Shown one piece after another: positions 26,201 through 35,923 of a stretch of DNA of 64,000 bases (positions are counted from its first letter, which is position 1; every line of letters starts with the position of its first letter). Position numbers and translations under genes: made by a program. The stretch is from the NCBI GenBank assembly GCA_019059635.1, contig JAGVRJ010000007.1, positions 1,054,001 to 1,118,000 on the forward strand, read 5' to 3'. The notes under the pieces are model-generated. The model did no database searches, was not told where the DNA came from, and saw only the letters and a program-made list of their open reading frames with translations. The stretch comes from Proales similis. Its lineage: Eukaryota > Rotifera > Eurotatoria > Ploima > Proalidae.

Positions 26201-26412
26201 TTTTGGCATAATTTTGGCCATAATCGCTCGGCGAAGGACGGTAGCTAGTTGGTGGTGTTATTCTCTAAAGCGACGTGTAACTAGACCAGATTCGAATGGA
26301 TTCTTAAAAAAGAAATAGAAAGCAGAGCAGCCTTGAGTTAGACAAAAAACATACCAAGAGAGACATAAATAGAAAGGCAAAGCCGGAGGGAGAGAGGGGC
26401 ATTTCTGAAAGG
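23258..26412. other. 3.2-kb divergent gene-free region
   Basis: Lies between the head-to-head Noc2-like gene and GOSR2. I find no coding exon: open frames are short, and none carries family motifs. It contains a (GA)n repeat at 24641-24662, A tracts near 25045-25075, and long AT-rich segments. Because almost every other gap in the window is under 1.5 kb, its size suggests distal regulatory DNA or untranslated first exons of the Noc2-like gene. Confidence 0.55.
24641..24662. repeat. (AG)n microsatellite
   Basis: About eleven perfect AG units. Confidence 0.95.
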
Positions 26413-27201
26413 ATGGACAAGCTCTATCGTGAGACCAAGTCCAACTTTATGCTCATCAACGAGCTAATGATCAAATTCGAGCGCACAAACGATCCGAACG
26501 AATGTTTGACTTTTAAAGCGCAGCTTGGTGCAAAGATCGACGAGATCGCCAACGCATGCACCAGTCTGGATCAATATGTTCTCAAAGAGCCGGCCTCACG
26601 TCGATACGACGCCAAAATTCGCATCGACCAGCTCAAGTACGATCTTCAGCATTATAGAGCCTCATTTAACTCAATTCAATACCGCAAGTAATCTCATTTG
26701 CCGACTCGCCTGACTGGTAGAAATTCGTCTAATTTAGACAAATTGACTCATTAGAGAGCAGAGAGCGTTGGAAGAACGGCGCCGCGAAGAGCTACTCAAC
26801 TCAGCCAGCAGCAGTTCAAATCGAAGTGCCAATCAAGACCACGTATTGTATCTAGACCCGGAACAAAGTGAGCTCCGTCACCACAGTAGACTGAGGAATG
26901 CAAATAATGGTAAGTGTCAAACAAGAAAATCCAGCTTGGCTAATTCAGTGACGCTTCACCTCGCTCAGAGATGGACCGTATGCTAGACCACGGCGAGAAC
27001 GTGCTGCACGGTCTAAAGGAGCAGAACGAAATGATCAAGAACGTCAAGCGCAAAATTATAAACGTGGCCAACTCGCTCGGTCTCTCTAGCTCTCTAATTC
27101 ACATGATCGAGCGTCGCAACGTCTCAGATAAATACGTTCTGTACGGTGGCATGATAATCACTTGCGTTGTCATGTTCTTGACTTGGAAATATCTTATTTA
27201 A
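26413..27201 (+). CDS. GOSR2: Membrin, Golgi SNAP receptor complex member 2
   Basis: Qb-SNARE of ER-to-Golgi and intra-Golgi vesicle fusion (yeast Bos1). Three exons, 26413-26687, 26755-26909 and 26969-27201, give 220 aa; human membrin has 212. The N-terminal helical region includes IRIDQLKYDLQHY, matching RVDQLKYDVQHL in human, then EERRREELL. The SNARE motif runs through LDHGENVLHGLKEQNEMIKN to NVANSLGLSSSLIHMIERR, and the C-terminal anchor is YGGMIITCVVMFLTWKYL, almost the mammalian tail. A poly(A) hexamer follows at 27241. Confidence 0.97.
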
Positions 27202-27240
27202 GGGCCGAACAATACAAAATATTGCTGAACGAGGCCTCTA

Positions 27241-27246
27241 AATAAA
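27241..27246 (+). terminator. Poly(A) signal AATAAA after GOSR2
   Basis: AATAAA 40 bases after the GOSR2 stop. Confidence 0.6.
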
Positions 27247-27322
27247 ATCTGCCAACCTGTTGCATAACATTAAACTCTGTGCTCGTAAATGCTCAGGCCA
27301 ATATAACCCGTTTGAAACAAAA

Positions 27323-27340
27323 AGAGAGAGAGAGAGAGAG
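27323..27340. repeat. (GA)n microsatellite
   Basis: About nine GA units, continuing imperfectly to about 27348, in the gap between GOSR2 and the first ShKT-EGF gene. Confidence 0.9.
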
Positions 27341-27568
27341 GGAGAGAGCGAATTCAAATAGGCAGAGAGGAATCTAATTTTAGACGCTTGATGTCTTCTC
27401 GTTGAATTCGTTATGCAATAAATTCGAATACAAACCGCAAAATCTAATTTTTGTAAAAGGTTAACAACGACTGAGCAAAATTGCAGCTATCTACTGCTGC
27501 TCCAATTCTTTGTAGCTGAATGCATTCGTGCAAACAAAAATCGGCTATAAACTCATCTGAGCGCCGAG

Positions 27569-27575
27569 TATAAAT
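27569..27575 (+). promoter_or_regulatory. TATA box of the first ShKT-EGF gene
   Basis: TATAAAT inside GAGTATAAATAGC, 51 bases before the start codon, with GC-rich flanks. A start of transcription about 25-30 bases downstream would give a short 5' UTR. It is the clearest TATA box next to a gene in this window, and suits a tissue-specific secreted product. Confidence 0.65.
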
Positions 27576-27625
27576 AGCTGCGCAATCTGACCCCAGGGCC
27601 CCTGAATTCTAACCAGATCGGAAGC

Positions 27626-30600
27626 ATGAAGGATTATTGCATGAACCTTTTCTCGCTCATTCTCACTTCTTTACTTGTTCGTGGCTCGGTTCAGTTTTCG
27701 GGTAAGCCAACAGGCAGCGGTTGTGTGTGTTTCTAATTCCTCACAGAGCTTTCTCCACTTGACCCAACCGTTCCTTCAATTCGATTTAATCCGACTCGAT
27801 TATCGCTGCCCATTCAAACATTACCGAATAAAAGAATGCCCAACCAGTGCTTTGGTGCCCGATCCGAACATTGCTGGCGTCAATGACTGCCAGTCTTGGT
27901 TAGCATACATCGAGTCGACAGGCCAAAGCCCGATAACTTGGTGTTCAATACCGAGCAACTTTCAAAAGTGCTGCCTTTCCTGTCAAAGTAAGAGGATCGT
28001 TTGCACTTCTTGCTCTGAATCAATATCGTTCATGGCATTCAAGATTACCAGAATCTGGCAAACTGCGCCGATCAAGCGAACGCACTGTACTGCAGCGAGA
28101 AAGCGGCTCAGAATCGCTGCAGCGAAAATCTCATTCAAAATTTCACGGTCAGAGACTTTTGTAGAAAGAGCTGTGGCCTTTGTCCGCCGGCAAATCAACC
28201 AATTCGACTGACATGCTCAAATCTGATCAACGGCTGCAAAAGCGGCGCTTGTACTCAAGTGACCTACTTTGGAATTTCGACCATTAAATGTAACTGTCCG
28301 GCTAGCTTTGGAGGGTCCTATTGCCAACGAGGTAATTCTTTTTTCTTTTCGACGAAAATCGCTCCATCGATCTTGGTATTTCTCATTAAAGCCAGCGGGT
28401 GTTTGGTTAATCCTTGCATGAATGGGGGCATATGCACGCCAGTCAACGACGAGAACAATCCCTACATTTGTACGTGTGGCGGCTCTTGCTCGGGCAAAAA
28501 CTGCCAGAACTGCGTGGGCTGCTATCCATTCTACTGCTTGAACGGAGGCACTTGTCTCATCAACTCAAACCATCAGCCTTATTGCTCATGTCCTTTCGGC
28601 TTTTCTGGCCCTTGGTGTCAAATATGTAAGTCCGATTAGACTACAACTCTGAATCACCGCAAGCATTAACTCTCTCTCTTAATCACCAAGATCAAAGCAA
28701 CAACCCATGTGCGTCCAGTCCGTGCTTGAACGGAGGCACGTGTTACGCCAGAAATTCGCACGAGTACTTTTGCGCTTGTCCCAGCAATTATTGTGGATTT
28801 AGATGCGAAGTCTCTACAACGAATCAATGCGTGTCGCGGCCATGTCTTAACGGAGGCACTTGCACGTTGACATTCTCCGGCGACTATCTTTGCAATTGTC
28901 CTCGTAAGAACTCCTCTCTAACTCAAGACGGCCCAAGTTTTCGATTCTTTTCTCTTTTGCAAAACTTCAGCCGGCTTTCTGGGCAAAAGTTGTCAAACGT
29001 TTGACCTATGCCTGACTCGTCCATGCCTGAATGGGGGCACTTGCAAATCGTATGGTTCATCGTACACTTGTCTGTGTCCGTCTTCGTTTACGGGCGCAAA
29101 CTGCGAATTTTGTAAGCGCCTTTTGATATGTATAAGAAAAGCCGGCTTATTTAAAGTCATTTGAAGACGCCCACAATCCTTGTCTGAGTCATCCGTGTCT
29201 GAATGGAGGCACTTGCCGCGCTTTGGGCTCAACATTTACCTGCTCATGTCCTTTGCAGTTTGAAGGCGCATATTGCCAAACCGGTGAGTTTGCAGCTGTC
29301 ATGAATCACATCTCTGATTGACCACAGCGAGTACATAGTCAAACCGTGCTTCCACAACCCCTGTTTAAACAATGGACTCTGCCAAGTCAACTCGAATGGA
29401 CAGCAAGTTTGCCAATGTGTCGGAGGGTATATTGGACCCACCTGTTCGGTGCTTAATCCTTGCTTAAGCAGTCCTTGTCAAAACGGTGGTGTTTGTAAGA
29501 ACAGTAACAACCTTGGCCAATTTTTCTGTGTTTGCCCACCTGACTTCTCTGGGAGCAGTTGCCAATTCGGTAAGTTTAACAAAAACAGTCTAAAATTGAG
29601 ACGATCTCGATTGATTTCTTTTGGGTTAGTTGCGTCATGTCAACTGCTTTCGTGTCTAAATGGAGGCACTTGCTCTGTAGGATCGAATGGCCGGGCGACC
29701 TGCAGCTGCACGGATCAGTTCTTTGGCGATCGTTGTCAAACTATCAATCCATGCTTCGTGAGACCCTGTCTGAACGGAGGAACATGTGTTCCTGTGGCTG
29801 AAAATGTCTTTACCTGCTCCTGTTTGAATCAATTTTCCGGTCAAAATTGCGGCTCAGGTCTTGAACAACAGTCCTGATCTAGAGTGACTTCAAATTTAAC
29901 CGTCATTTTAGCAAATACTTGTTCAACAAATCCTTGTCTTAATGGCGGAACGTGCGTCGTCAGCCAAGGAGGAGCGCAGACGTGTCAGTGTCGGACAGGG
30001 TTCACCGGGAGCCTGTGCCAGATCGCAGTGGCCTGTCAGCAGAATCCTTGTCTTAATGGCGGAACGTGCGTCGTCAGCCAAGGGGGAACGCAGACGTGTC
30101 AGTGCCCAGTCGGATTCACTGGATCTCTTTGTCAATATCGTAAGTAAAATTATATTCCCTGTTCTTTTTACGGATCTAATTGATTATCTAGACAACGGAT
30201 GCATAAACAACCCGTGCCAGAACGGCGGAACTTGCAAAGTGAATATCTATGGGCTCTGCATGTGCGAGTGTCCACCAGGCTATACGGGCAATCAATGTCA
30301 ATTCGGATCAAACTGCAACCATTTTCCGTGTCTGAACGGTGGCACTTGCGTGTCATCAGGCCAAAGTTATCGGTGCCGATGCCAGGCCAATTTTTACGGA
30401 AAAAACTGCGAGTACCAAGTAACTCAATCTACTTGTAACGCGCCGGACCAAAACGGAGCGTTCTGCCCAACATGGCGTCAACACGGCTTCTGCGCATTTC
30501 ACTTTCTGTACAATCTCATTCCAGTTCCGCTTTACTGTCCTCAGTCGTGTAAATTGTGCACAGTGATCAGCTCATGTGTCGACAGCCAACCAAGCTGCAC

Positions 30601-30685
30601 CACTTGGGCGTCTCTGGGCCGTTGCAATGAACTCGAACCCAACCTTTGTAAACGCTCGTGCGGACTATGCGGCAACCTAATTTAG
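27626..30685 (+). CDS. Secreted ShKT-EGF repeat protein 1
   Basis: Probable extracellular matrix or mucus protein; no clear ortholog. Eleven exons: 27626-27701, 27835-27987, 28044-28331, 28392-28625, 28691-28903, 28971-29111, 29167-29283, 29339-29569, 29630-29857, 29912-30139 and 30192-30685 (2403 bases, 800 aa). All ten introns are phase 1. A signal peptide ([20 protein letters not shown]) is followed by a ShKT-like module with a CC pair (KCCLSC), a standard ShKT domain ending FCRKSCGLC, about fifteen EGF-like repeats of the PCLNGGTC type, and two C-terminal ShKT domains (ending CPQSCKLC and CKRSCGLC). No membrane helix or GPI signal is apparent. The ShKT fold is known from anemone channel blockers but is common in harmless matrix proteins and enzymes, and nothing here indicates a toxin. 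Exon 10 encodes two nearly identical EGF repeats. Confidence 0.88.
29929..30139 (+). repeat. 114-base tandem duplication encoding two EGF repeats
   Basis: The segment starting AATCCTTGTCTTAATGGCGG at 29929 recurs at 30043. The first 60-odd bases differ at only a few positions, then the copies drift. The unit is 38 codons, one EGF-like repeat. Confidence 0.9.
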
Positions 30686-31783
30686 ATTTCGATCTTCATT
30701 CCGCCTTTTAAGTGACTAGTAAATTCAATTTCTGATATTCTGTTGTCTTTGATCGATCGCTTTTCATTCAATCGGATGCTTGAATTTTTTTCCTTCTACC
30801 TCAACACTCTCATTTATGGCGTTTTTTTTTTTAAAACATTGCGCATTTGCGCCGATCAATGACAAGAGCACAGTGAAAAGAAAATAAAAACAAACAATAG
30901 AATGAAAATCAATTTTATTTTATCGCTGAGATTTGAGATTACAGAGCGCACGCCCAGCTAGAATAGCTCATCTGAGTAGGTGCAAAACACACGAGGCGTC
31001 GGCATGAGGCTCACAAGGGACGAATAAGCAAGCAGTCTAGCATAGAATACTTCTGAGCATTGCTATGCAGGTTGTTCTTTATTTTGTTACGTCTCTGCAA
31101 ATGAAAAGGCCGTACTGGACCGTTCGGCACTCTCTTTCTTCCTTTTTTTTGTTTGCTCCAGAGTATTTCTTCAGGTGATTATTTCGCCCAATAAGATTCG
31201 TTTCTCATTTAAACCAAATCAAACATGGCGTTGCGCAATCAAATTGGCAAGAAGAATGCGTTTGCGGGCAATATACACGACTAATTGACGTTGCGGAGCG
31301 CGCGGAGGTTATTGCAACGCTGGCCACCGCCGGTGCCCGCCTGCTTGGTGACTCACACGAAAAGCTCGGCGGCGCCAATTTTAGTCAGCGGCGCTTCTCT
31401 GCTGCGGCTTTTTCATTGCATTATGGCCGACTTTGTTAATTTTGACAGACCACACACAACTCGGAAAATTAAAAAATATTGGAACGAGAGAGAGAGAGAA
31501 AGGGAAAAAAAAAGGAGCTCACGAAATCGCCGCCTCATTAAATCTGGACTAATACGAATAAATTTCGTCCGAGGGAGCATTGTATTTAAGCAAGAAAATA
31601 CAAAACAAACCGGATTTTATTTGAACTTGATCTTATTCCTCAAGAAAAAAAAAAGATTACCTGAGCAGCAGCAGCAGGCTCAGAATGCACTGGATTTAAG
31701 TTGAACTCGTTTTTAACAGCTGCGTCTTTGCTTTTAGATTATTCGATCTCATCTTAGCACTTTAAGATTCAAAATTGGAACCA
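30686..31783. other. Intergenic between the two ShKT-EGF paralogs
   Basis: 1.1 kb holding the 3' UTR of the first gene and the promoter of the second. AATAAA occurs at about 30884-30889. A plus-strand open frame at 31285-31704 runs through GA- and A-rich low-complexity DNA and has no support. No TATA box like that of the first gene was found. Confidence 0.5.
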
Positions 31784-33980
31784 ATGCGCTTTCCTGTTAT
31801 TCTATTTGCGTTGACATGTGTTGGCATGTGTCAAGGCTTTTCGGGTAATTCCATACGAAGCAAATGACAAACAGTTTGAATCTTTCTCAATTGAAAGGAA
31901 ATCAAAGAGTGTCCCGGAAGCAATGTTACCGATCCGGACATAGGAGGAGTGACCGACTGTTTATCTTGGCTTGCCTATTTGAGCTCGTCCGGCCAAAGTG
32001 TGCTGAGTTGGTGCGCAATTGCTCAAAACAATCTGAAATGCTGCTTATCCTGTCGAAGTTGGTCACATCTCATTCTATGATTCGAACTTTTTGTCTAAAT
32101 TGTTCATACTGACAGACTATGAGAACTCAGCTGATTGCCACGACATTGCCTACGAGCCGGACTGTCAAGCCAAGGCTCAGGCCGGCCTCTGCAACTCCAG
32201 CCTGGCCGATTCCAGTACTCTGCGAAAGTATTGCAAAAAGAGCTGTGGCCTCTGCTCTGCGCCTGATGAGGGACTTGGCTGCAATAAGTTGGTCAACGTC
32301 TGCCAGGCTGGCCCTTGTACCGACATCTCACTATTCGGACAGAACACAGTGAAGTGCAGCTGCCCAGCAAACCGCACTGGCACCTACTGCGAAAGAGGTT
32401 AGTTATCGGCTCCGGAGTCCGAAGATCTGCCCTAAATCTAAATCGTCTTTGTGTTCCCTTTTTTCGTTGTAGAAAACCCATGCGCAGCAACTCCTTGTCT
32501 AAACGGCGGTCTCTGCACTCCGAATAGCAACGACGCTGATCAACCGTTTACTTGTAGCTGCAAGGCCGGCTGTTCTGGGGAGCGATGTCAAAATTGCCAA
32601 TCGACCTGTAGTAATTTCCAATGCCTGAATGGCGGCACGTGCTTAATAAACAATGGCAGCAGTAGCCCATTCTGCAGCTGTCCAAGCGGCTTTACGGGCC
32701 TCAATTGCCAGATTGGTAAGTAGAGATGCGGGTCATTTCTGTTCTCTACAAATCGAAATAACCAAAAACAAAGACGTGAGTGCCTGCTCATCCTCGCCTT
32801 GCCTCAACGGCGGCATATGTCAGTCCAACTCAAATAAACAAGGCTACACATGCCAGTGTCCAGGTAGGTCTTTGTCAATTGCTCGTTTTGAACAGAAATC
32901 ATTACTCGCTTTCAAATAAATCGACATTAGATCAGTTCACAGGACCAAACTGTCAAATAAGCCAACTTGATCCATGCTCGTCGTCGCCGTGTTTGAACGG
33001 TGGTCTTTGCAGCCGAGTCAGCAGCCTCGAATACGAATGCACTTGTCTGCAGGCATTTTCAGGCCCGAGATGCGAGTCTCTTGTAGACTCTCCTTGTTTG
33101 TCCAACCCCTGCTTGAACAACGGTCTCTGCAATCAAGTGTCCGGCGGCGTTTACTCCTGCATTTGCCTACGTGAGATCTGATTCTATTCATTTTCTCTTG
33201 TTTTTGTGAATGTGTGTATTTCTTTTCGATTAGCCGGGTTCACTGGTCTCAAATGTGAATTTGTCAATCCGTGTCTGAATCAACCCTGCCGAAACGGAGG
33301 CGTGTGTACTCCCGTAGCCAATTCGGCCAACTACACATGTGGCTGCTTGCCTGAGTACGCAGGTTCACAGTGTCAGTTTGGTGAGAGACGAAATTCAAAA
33401 GAAAAAATTTGCCTCTTAATTGCTTGCGTCAAATCGGCTAGTGAACTTGTGTCTGAGCAACCCTTGCAGCAATGGAGGAACGTGCTCGCTCAACAGCGTT
33501 GGTCAGTTCGTTTGCCGCTGCCCAAACGGATTCAGCGGACCTACTTGCTCAACAGTGTCATCTTGCATAAACACGCCGTGCAAAAACGGCGGCACCTGCA
33601 TGGTGAAAACGGGCGGCGGCTACACGTGCAAATGCCCGGCTAATGTCTACGGCATTGACTGTGACTATGTGGTCACGGCAACAATCTGCAACACCGCCGA
33701 TAGAGATCCGTCTCATTGTCCAGTCTGGAGCGCTCTCGGCTTTTGCGATTTCACTTATTCCTACCAAGGAAAGCCAGTGCCCATCGAATGCCCCAACTCG
33801 TGCAATATTTGCCGTGGCCTGAGCTCTTGCCAGGACACCCAGTCTAACTGTTCGATCTGGGCTGGCCTTGGACTCTGCCAAGTAGTCAACCAAAAAGACC
33901 AAAATTTGTGCAAGAAGTCATGCGGCCTGTGCGGTGACTTGATCAGGAAGAAGCGATCAAAATTAATTGCGAACACTTAA
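31784..33980 (+). CDS. Secreted ShKT-EGF repeat protein 2, paralog of the preceding gene
   Basis: Eight exons: 31784-31844, 31908-32057, 32116-32397, 32473-32715, 32774-32863, 32931-33170, 33234-33380 and 33442-33980 (1752 bases, 583 aa). All seven introns are phase 1, at the same kinds of position as in the upstream gene. Signal peptide (MRFPVILFALTCVGMCQG), ShKT-like module with the same spacing and KCCLSC end, a ShKT domain ending YCKKSCGLC, about nine EGF-like repeats, and two C-terminal ShKT domains (CPNSCNIC, CKKSCGLC), then a short basic tail. The shared head (DPxIxGVxDCxSWLAYxxSxGQS) and tail show tandem gene duplication followed by loss or gain of EGF repeats. Like its neighbour it is probably a secreted matrix or mucus component; that role is inferred. 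Confidence 0.88.
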
Positions 33981-34261
33981 TCTGCCAGAACGCATTTGTT
34001 TCTATTCAGCTTTTCTTTCCCACAATTTCAATATTCGATTTCTTCTTTCTCTCTTCAAACACAAGCTCTTTTTTTCGAAAAAAAGCGACAGTAGGAAAAA
34101 ATGCGAATAAACTTGGACTTGATCAATGGCTTTTTTGCAGGATTTGCGATACTTTGGGCTCAATTCAACATAAAAACATGTGAAAACGATTTTTATTCAT
34201 CATTTAATGAACAAATAGAAAATATCGATTTGATTGAGGCTGAGAAAATTCTGCGCGTTGG

Positions 34262-35508
34262 TCATCGTTGAAACTGGTCAACGTATTGAGGCAACTTGCT
34301 CGGTCCTAAATGAAGCGTTAGATAGTGCAGCAGTTGAACTCAAGTAAAATAATTACCGAGAGCGTATAAAGGTTCAAGTCGAATTTGGCCGCTTCGTGAA
34401 ATGCTGGGCTGAGAATCACTCGGCTCGGGTATGACCTGCATAGTGTCGAATCCGCCGATATAATCAACTAAATGAATTGATTTGATTTAAGGAGCGGGCG
34501 CACGATTTAGAGCTCATGCTTACATGTGTCGTCATCTTCGTTCAGCGAATTGGCCAGCATCAAACCAAAAATGATTGTCAACATCTAAACAGGCGACCAA
34601 TGAGGGAGCATTCAAAAGAGCGCAATTATTTTGAGATGCAAATAATCAAAAATTGCATCTCAACCTACCGCTATGAGAATTAGAGTACTGGAATGAATAA
34701 TCTCAATGATGTAGAATGAGAGGACGCAATTGTTTGAGATGAACTGGTCCATCTGAGTGTAATTGTATTGGCTGATGGTCAGAAACGTTCGATCCAGAGC
34801 TCGATCGGCTCTTTGCAGTCCATCTGACTCGTTCAGACTTGTGTGATTGAGCGAGGATTGAATGGTTGACGGCGAGCTGCTCTCCATGATCGTCTTCAGT
34901 TCGTTTATTTCTTTTTGGTACTTCATCACTTCGAGCTGATTTCGAAGCTCGCCCTCGCAGCCGATGCTTTGCGAAAACCACCAACTTTGCTGGCCAGTGC
35001 CCAGATTCAGCACCTCCGGATTGTACTGTAAAGCGCAATTAAACCAGGCAAGTATTCACAAGGTTCGTTCAGCACCTACCCGATTGAGAACGCTCACGTT
35101 CAAGTAGACACAGATTATAAATATGTTCCACGCTATCCAAACAAGTGAGATGATGGTGCTCTGTGTATGTGTGGGACGTTTGATGCTCGATTTAAAGATT
35201 AGCGGCTTGTCGAGTACTCACCGCTACAACGTAGTTCACTCGATACTGGTAGGCGCCAAAGAGGCCGACGATAAGAAATGCCAGGTAAACAATGTCCGCA
35301 ACTATTGCGCCGTACATGAAACTCATAAAGTCGAACACGAGCCTTTCGATAAGAATTATCTGTTTAAGCAATTGATTAAGAATGAGTGGCGAAAGTGCGG
35401 ATTAATCTCAGTTTTCCTTGCCATGTTAATCGAGACCACAATCGAAAATATGCGTCTGAAGTTGATGTGAAGCGTTTGGCTGGTGTTCAGACCTTTGTCG
35501 GTTTTCAT
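34262..35508 (-). CDS. NKAIN: Na+/K+-transporting ATPase-interacting protein (NKAIN)
   Basis: NKAIN proteins are neuronal four-helix membrane proteins that bind the sodium pump beta subunit. Seven exons: 35422-35508, 35222-35359, 35080-35160, 34669-35025, 34524-34584, 34357-34467 and 34262-34305 (879 bases, 292 aa). Diagnostic matches: IERLVFDF (human LERQIFDF), GLFGAYQYRVNYVVA, VWIAWNIFIICVYLNV (human VGWNAFIICFYLEV), QSWWFSQSIGCEG (human RSWWMENGPGC), and the C-terminal YIGGFD then IRLEPLYALG. The loop between helices 3 and 4 is about 90 residues longer than usual. The first intron appears to begin GC, which gives a gap-free match across helix 1; an alternative GT nearby would shorten the helix. 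Confidence 0.9.
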
Positions 35509-35923
35509 TTTTCTAGTTGGTTCACGCTGACAGACTCTGGCCGATGTCCAATTCAGTGACGGGTCGAGTGGAGTAAGCCGGTTCGAGCGCTTCCCACCTC
35601 AAGTCGACAAAGTGCTACTACACTAAATCACCTATTTGTGTCAAGTGAATTTGTTTTGCTTTTTAGTTAGAAATGCATGATTATGTGCAAAACGCAAGTG
35701 GACACTTGCTTTCGAGAACCATGTCCAGTGCCTTCTCGCTTGCACATCTTTGTTTCCAGTCACAATGAGACAAAGTTGGAGTCCGCACTGGGCCGCAATT
35801 GGACACTCCGTGTCAATCATTTTCTGCGACCATCAAACCGGGCATGAAACCTTATAAACTCGAATTTGAACTCAAAAACTTTATTTTCAACCGAGTCAGC
35901 AGGCCAACAAGTCTGGCCTGAGA
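35509..35923. other. Intergenic: NKAIN upstream region
   Basis: 415 bases between two minus-strand genes; NKAIN promoter and the 3' UTR of the next gene. TTTATT at 35880-35885 reads AATAAA on the minus strand, about 40 bases past the stop of the gene ending at 35924, and is a good poly(A) signal for it. Confidence 0.55.

Noticed and set aside
28044-30685. ShKT domains as evidence of a toxin
   Set aside because: The domains sit in a long EGF-repeat protein with a matrix-like plan; ShKT modules are common in non-toxic secreted proteins.
31285-31704. Possible gene between the ShKT-EGF paralogs
   Set aside because: Runs through GA and A repeats (EREREREKKR-like product), no splice sites, no relatives recognised.
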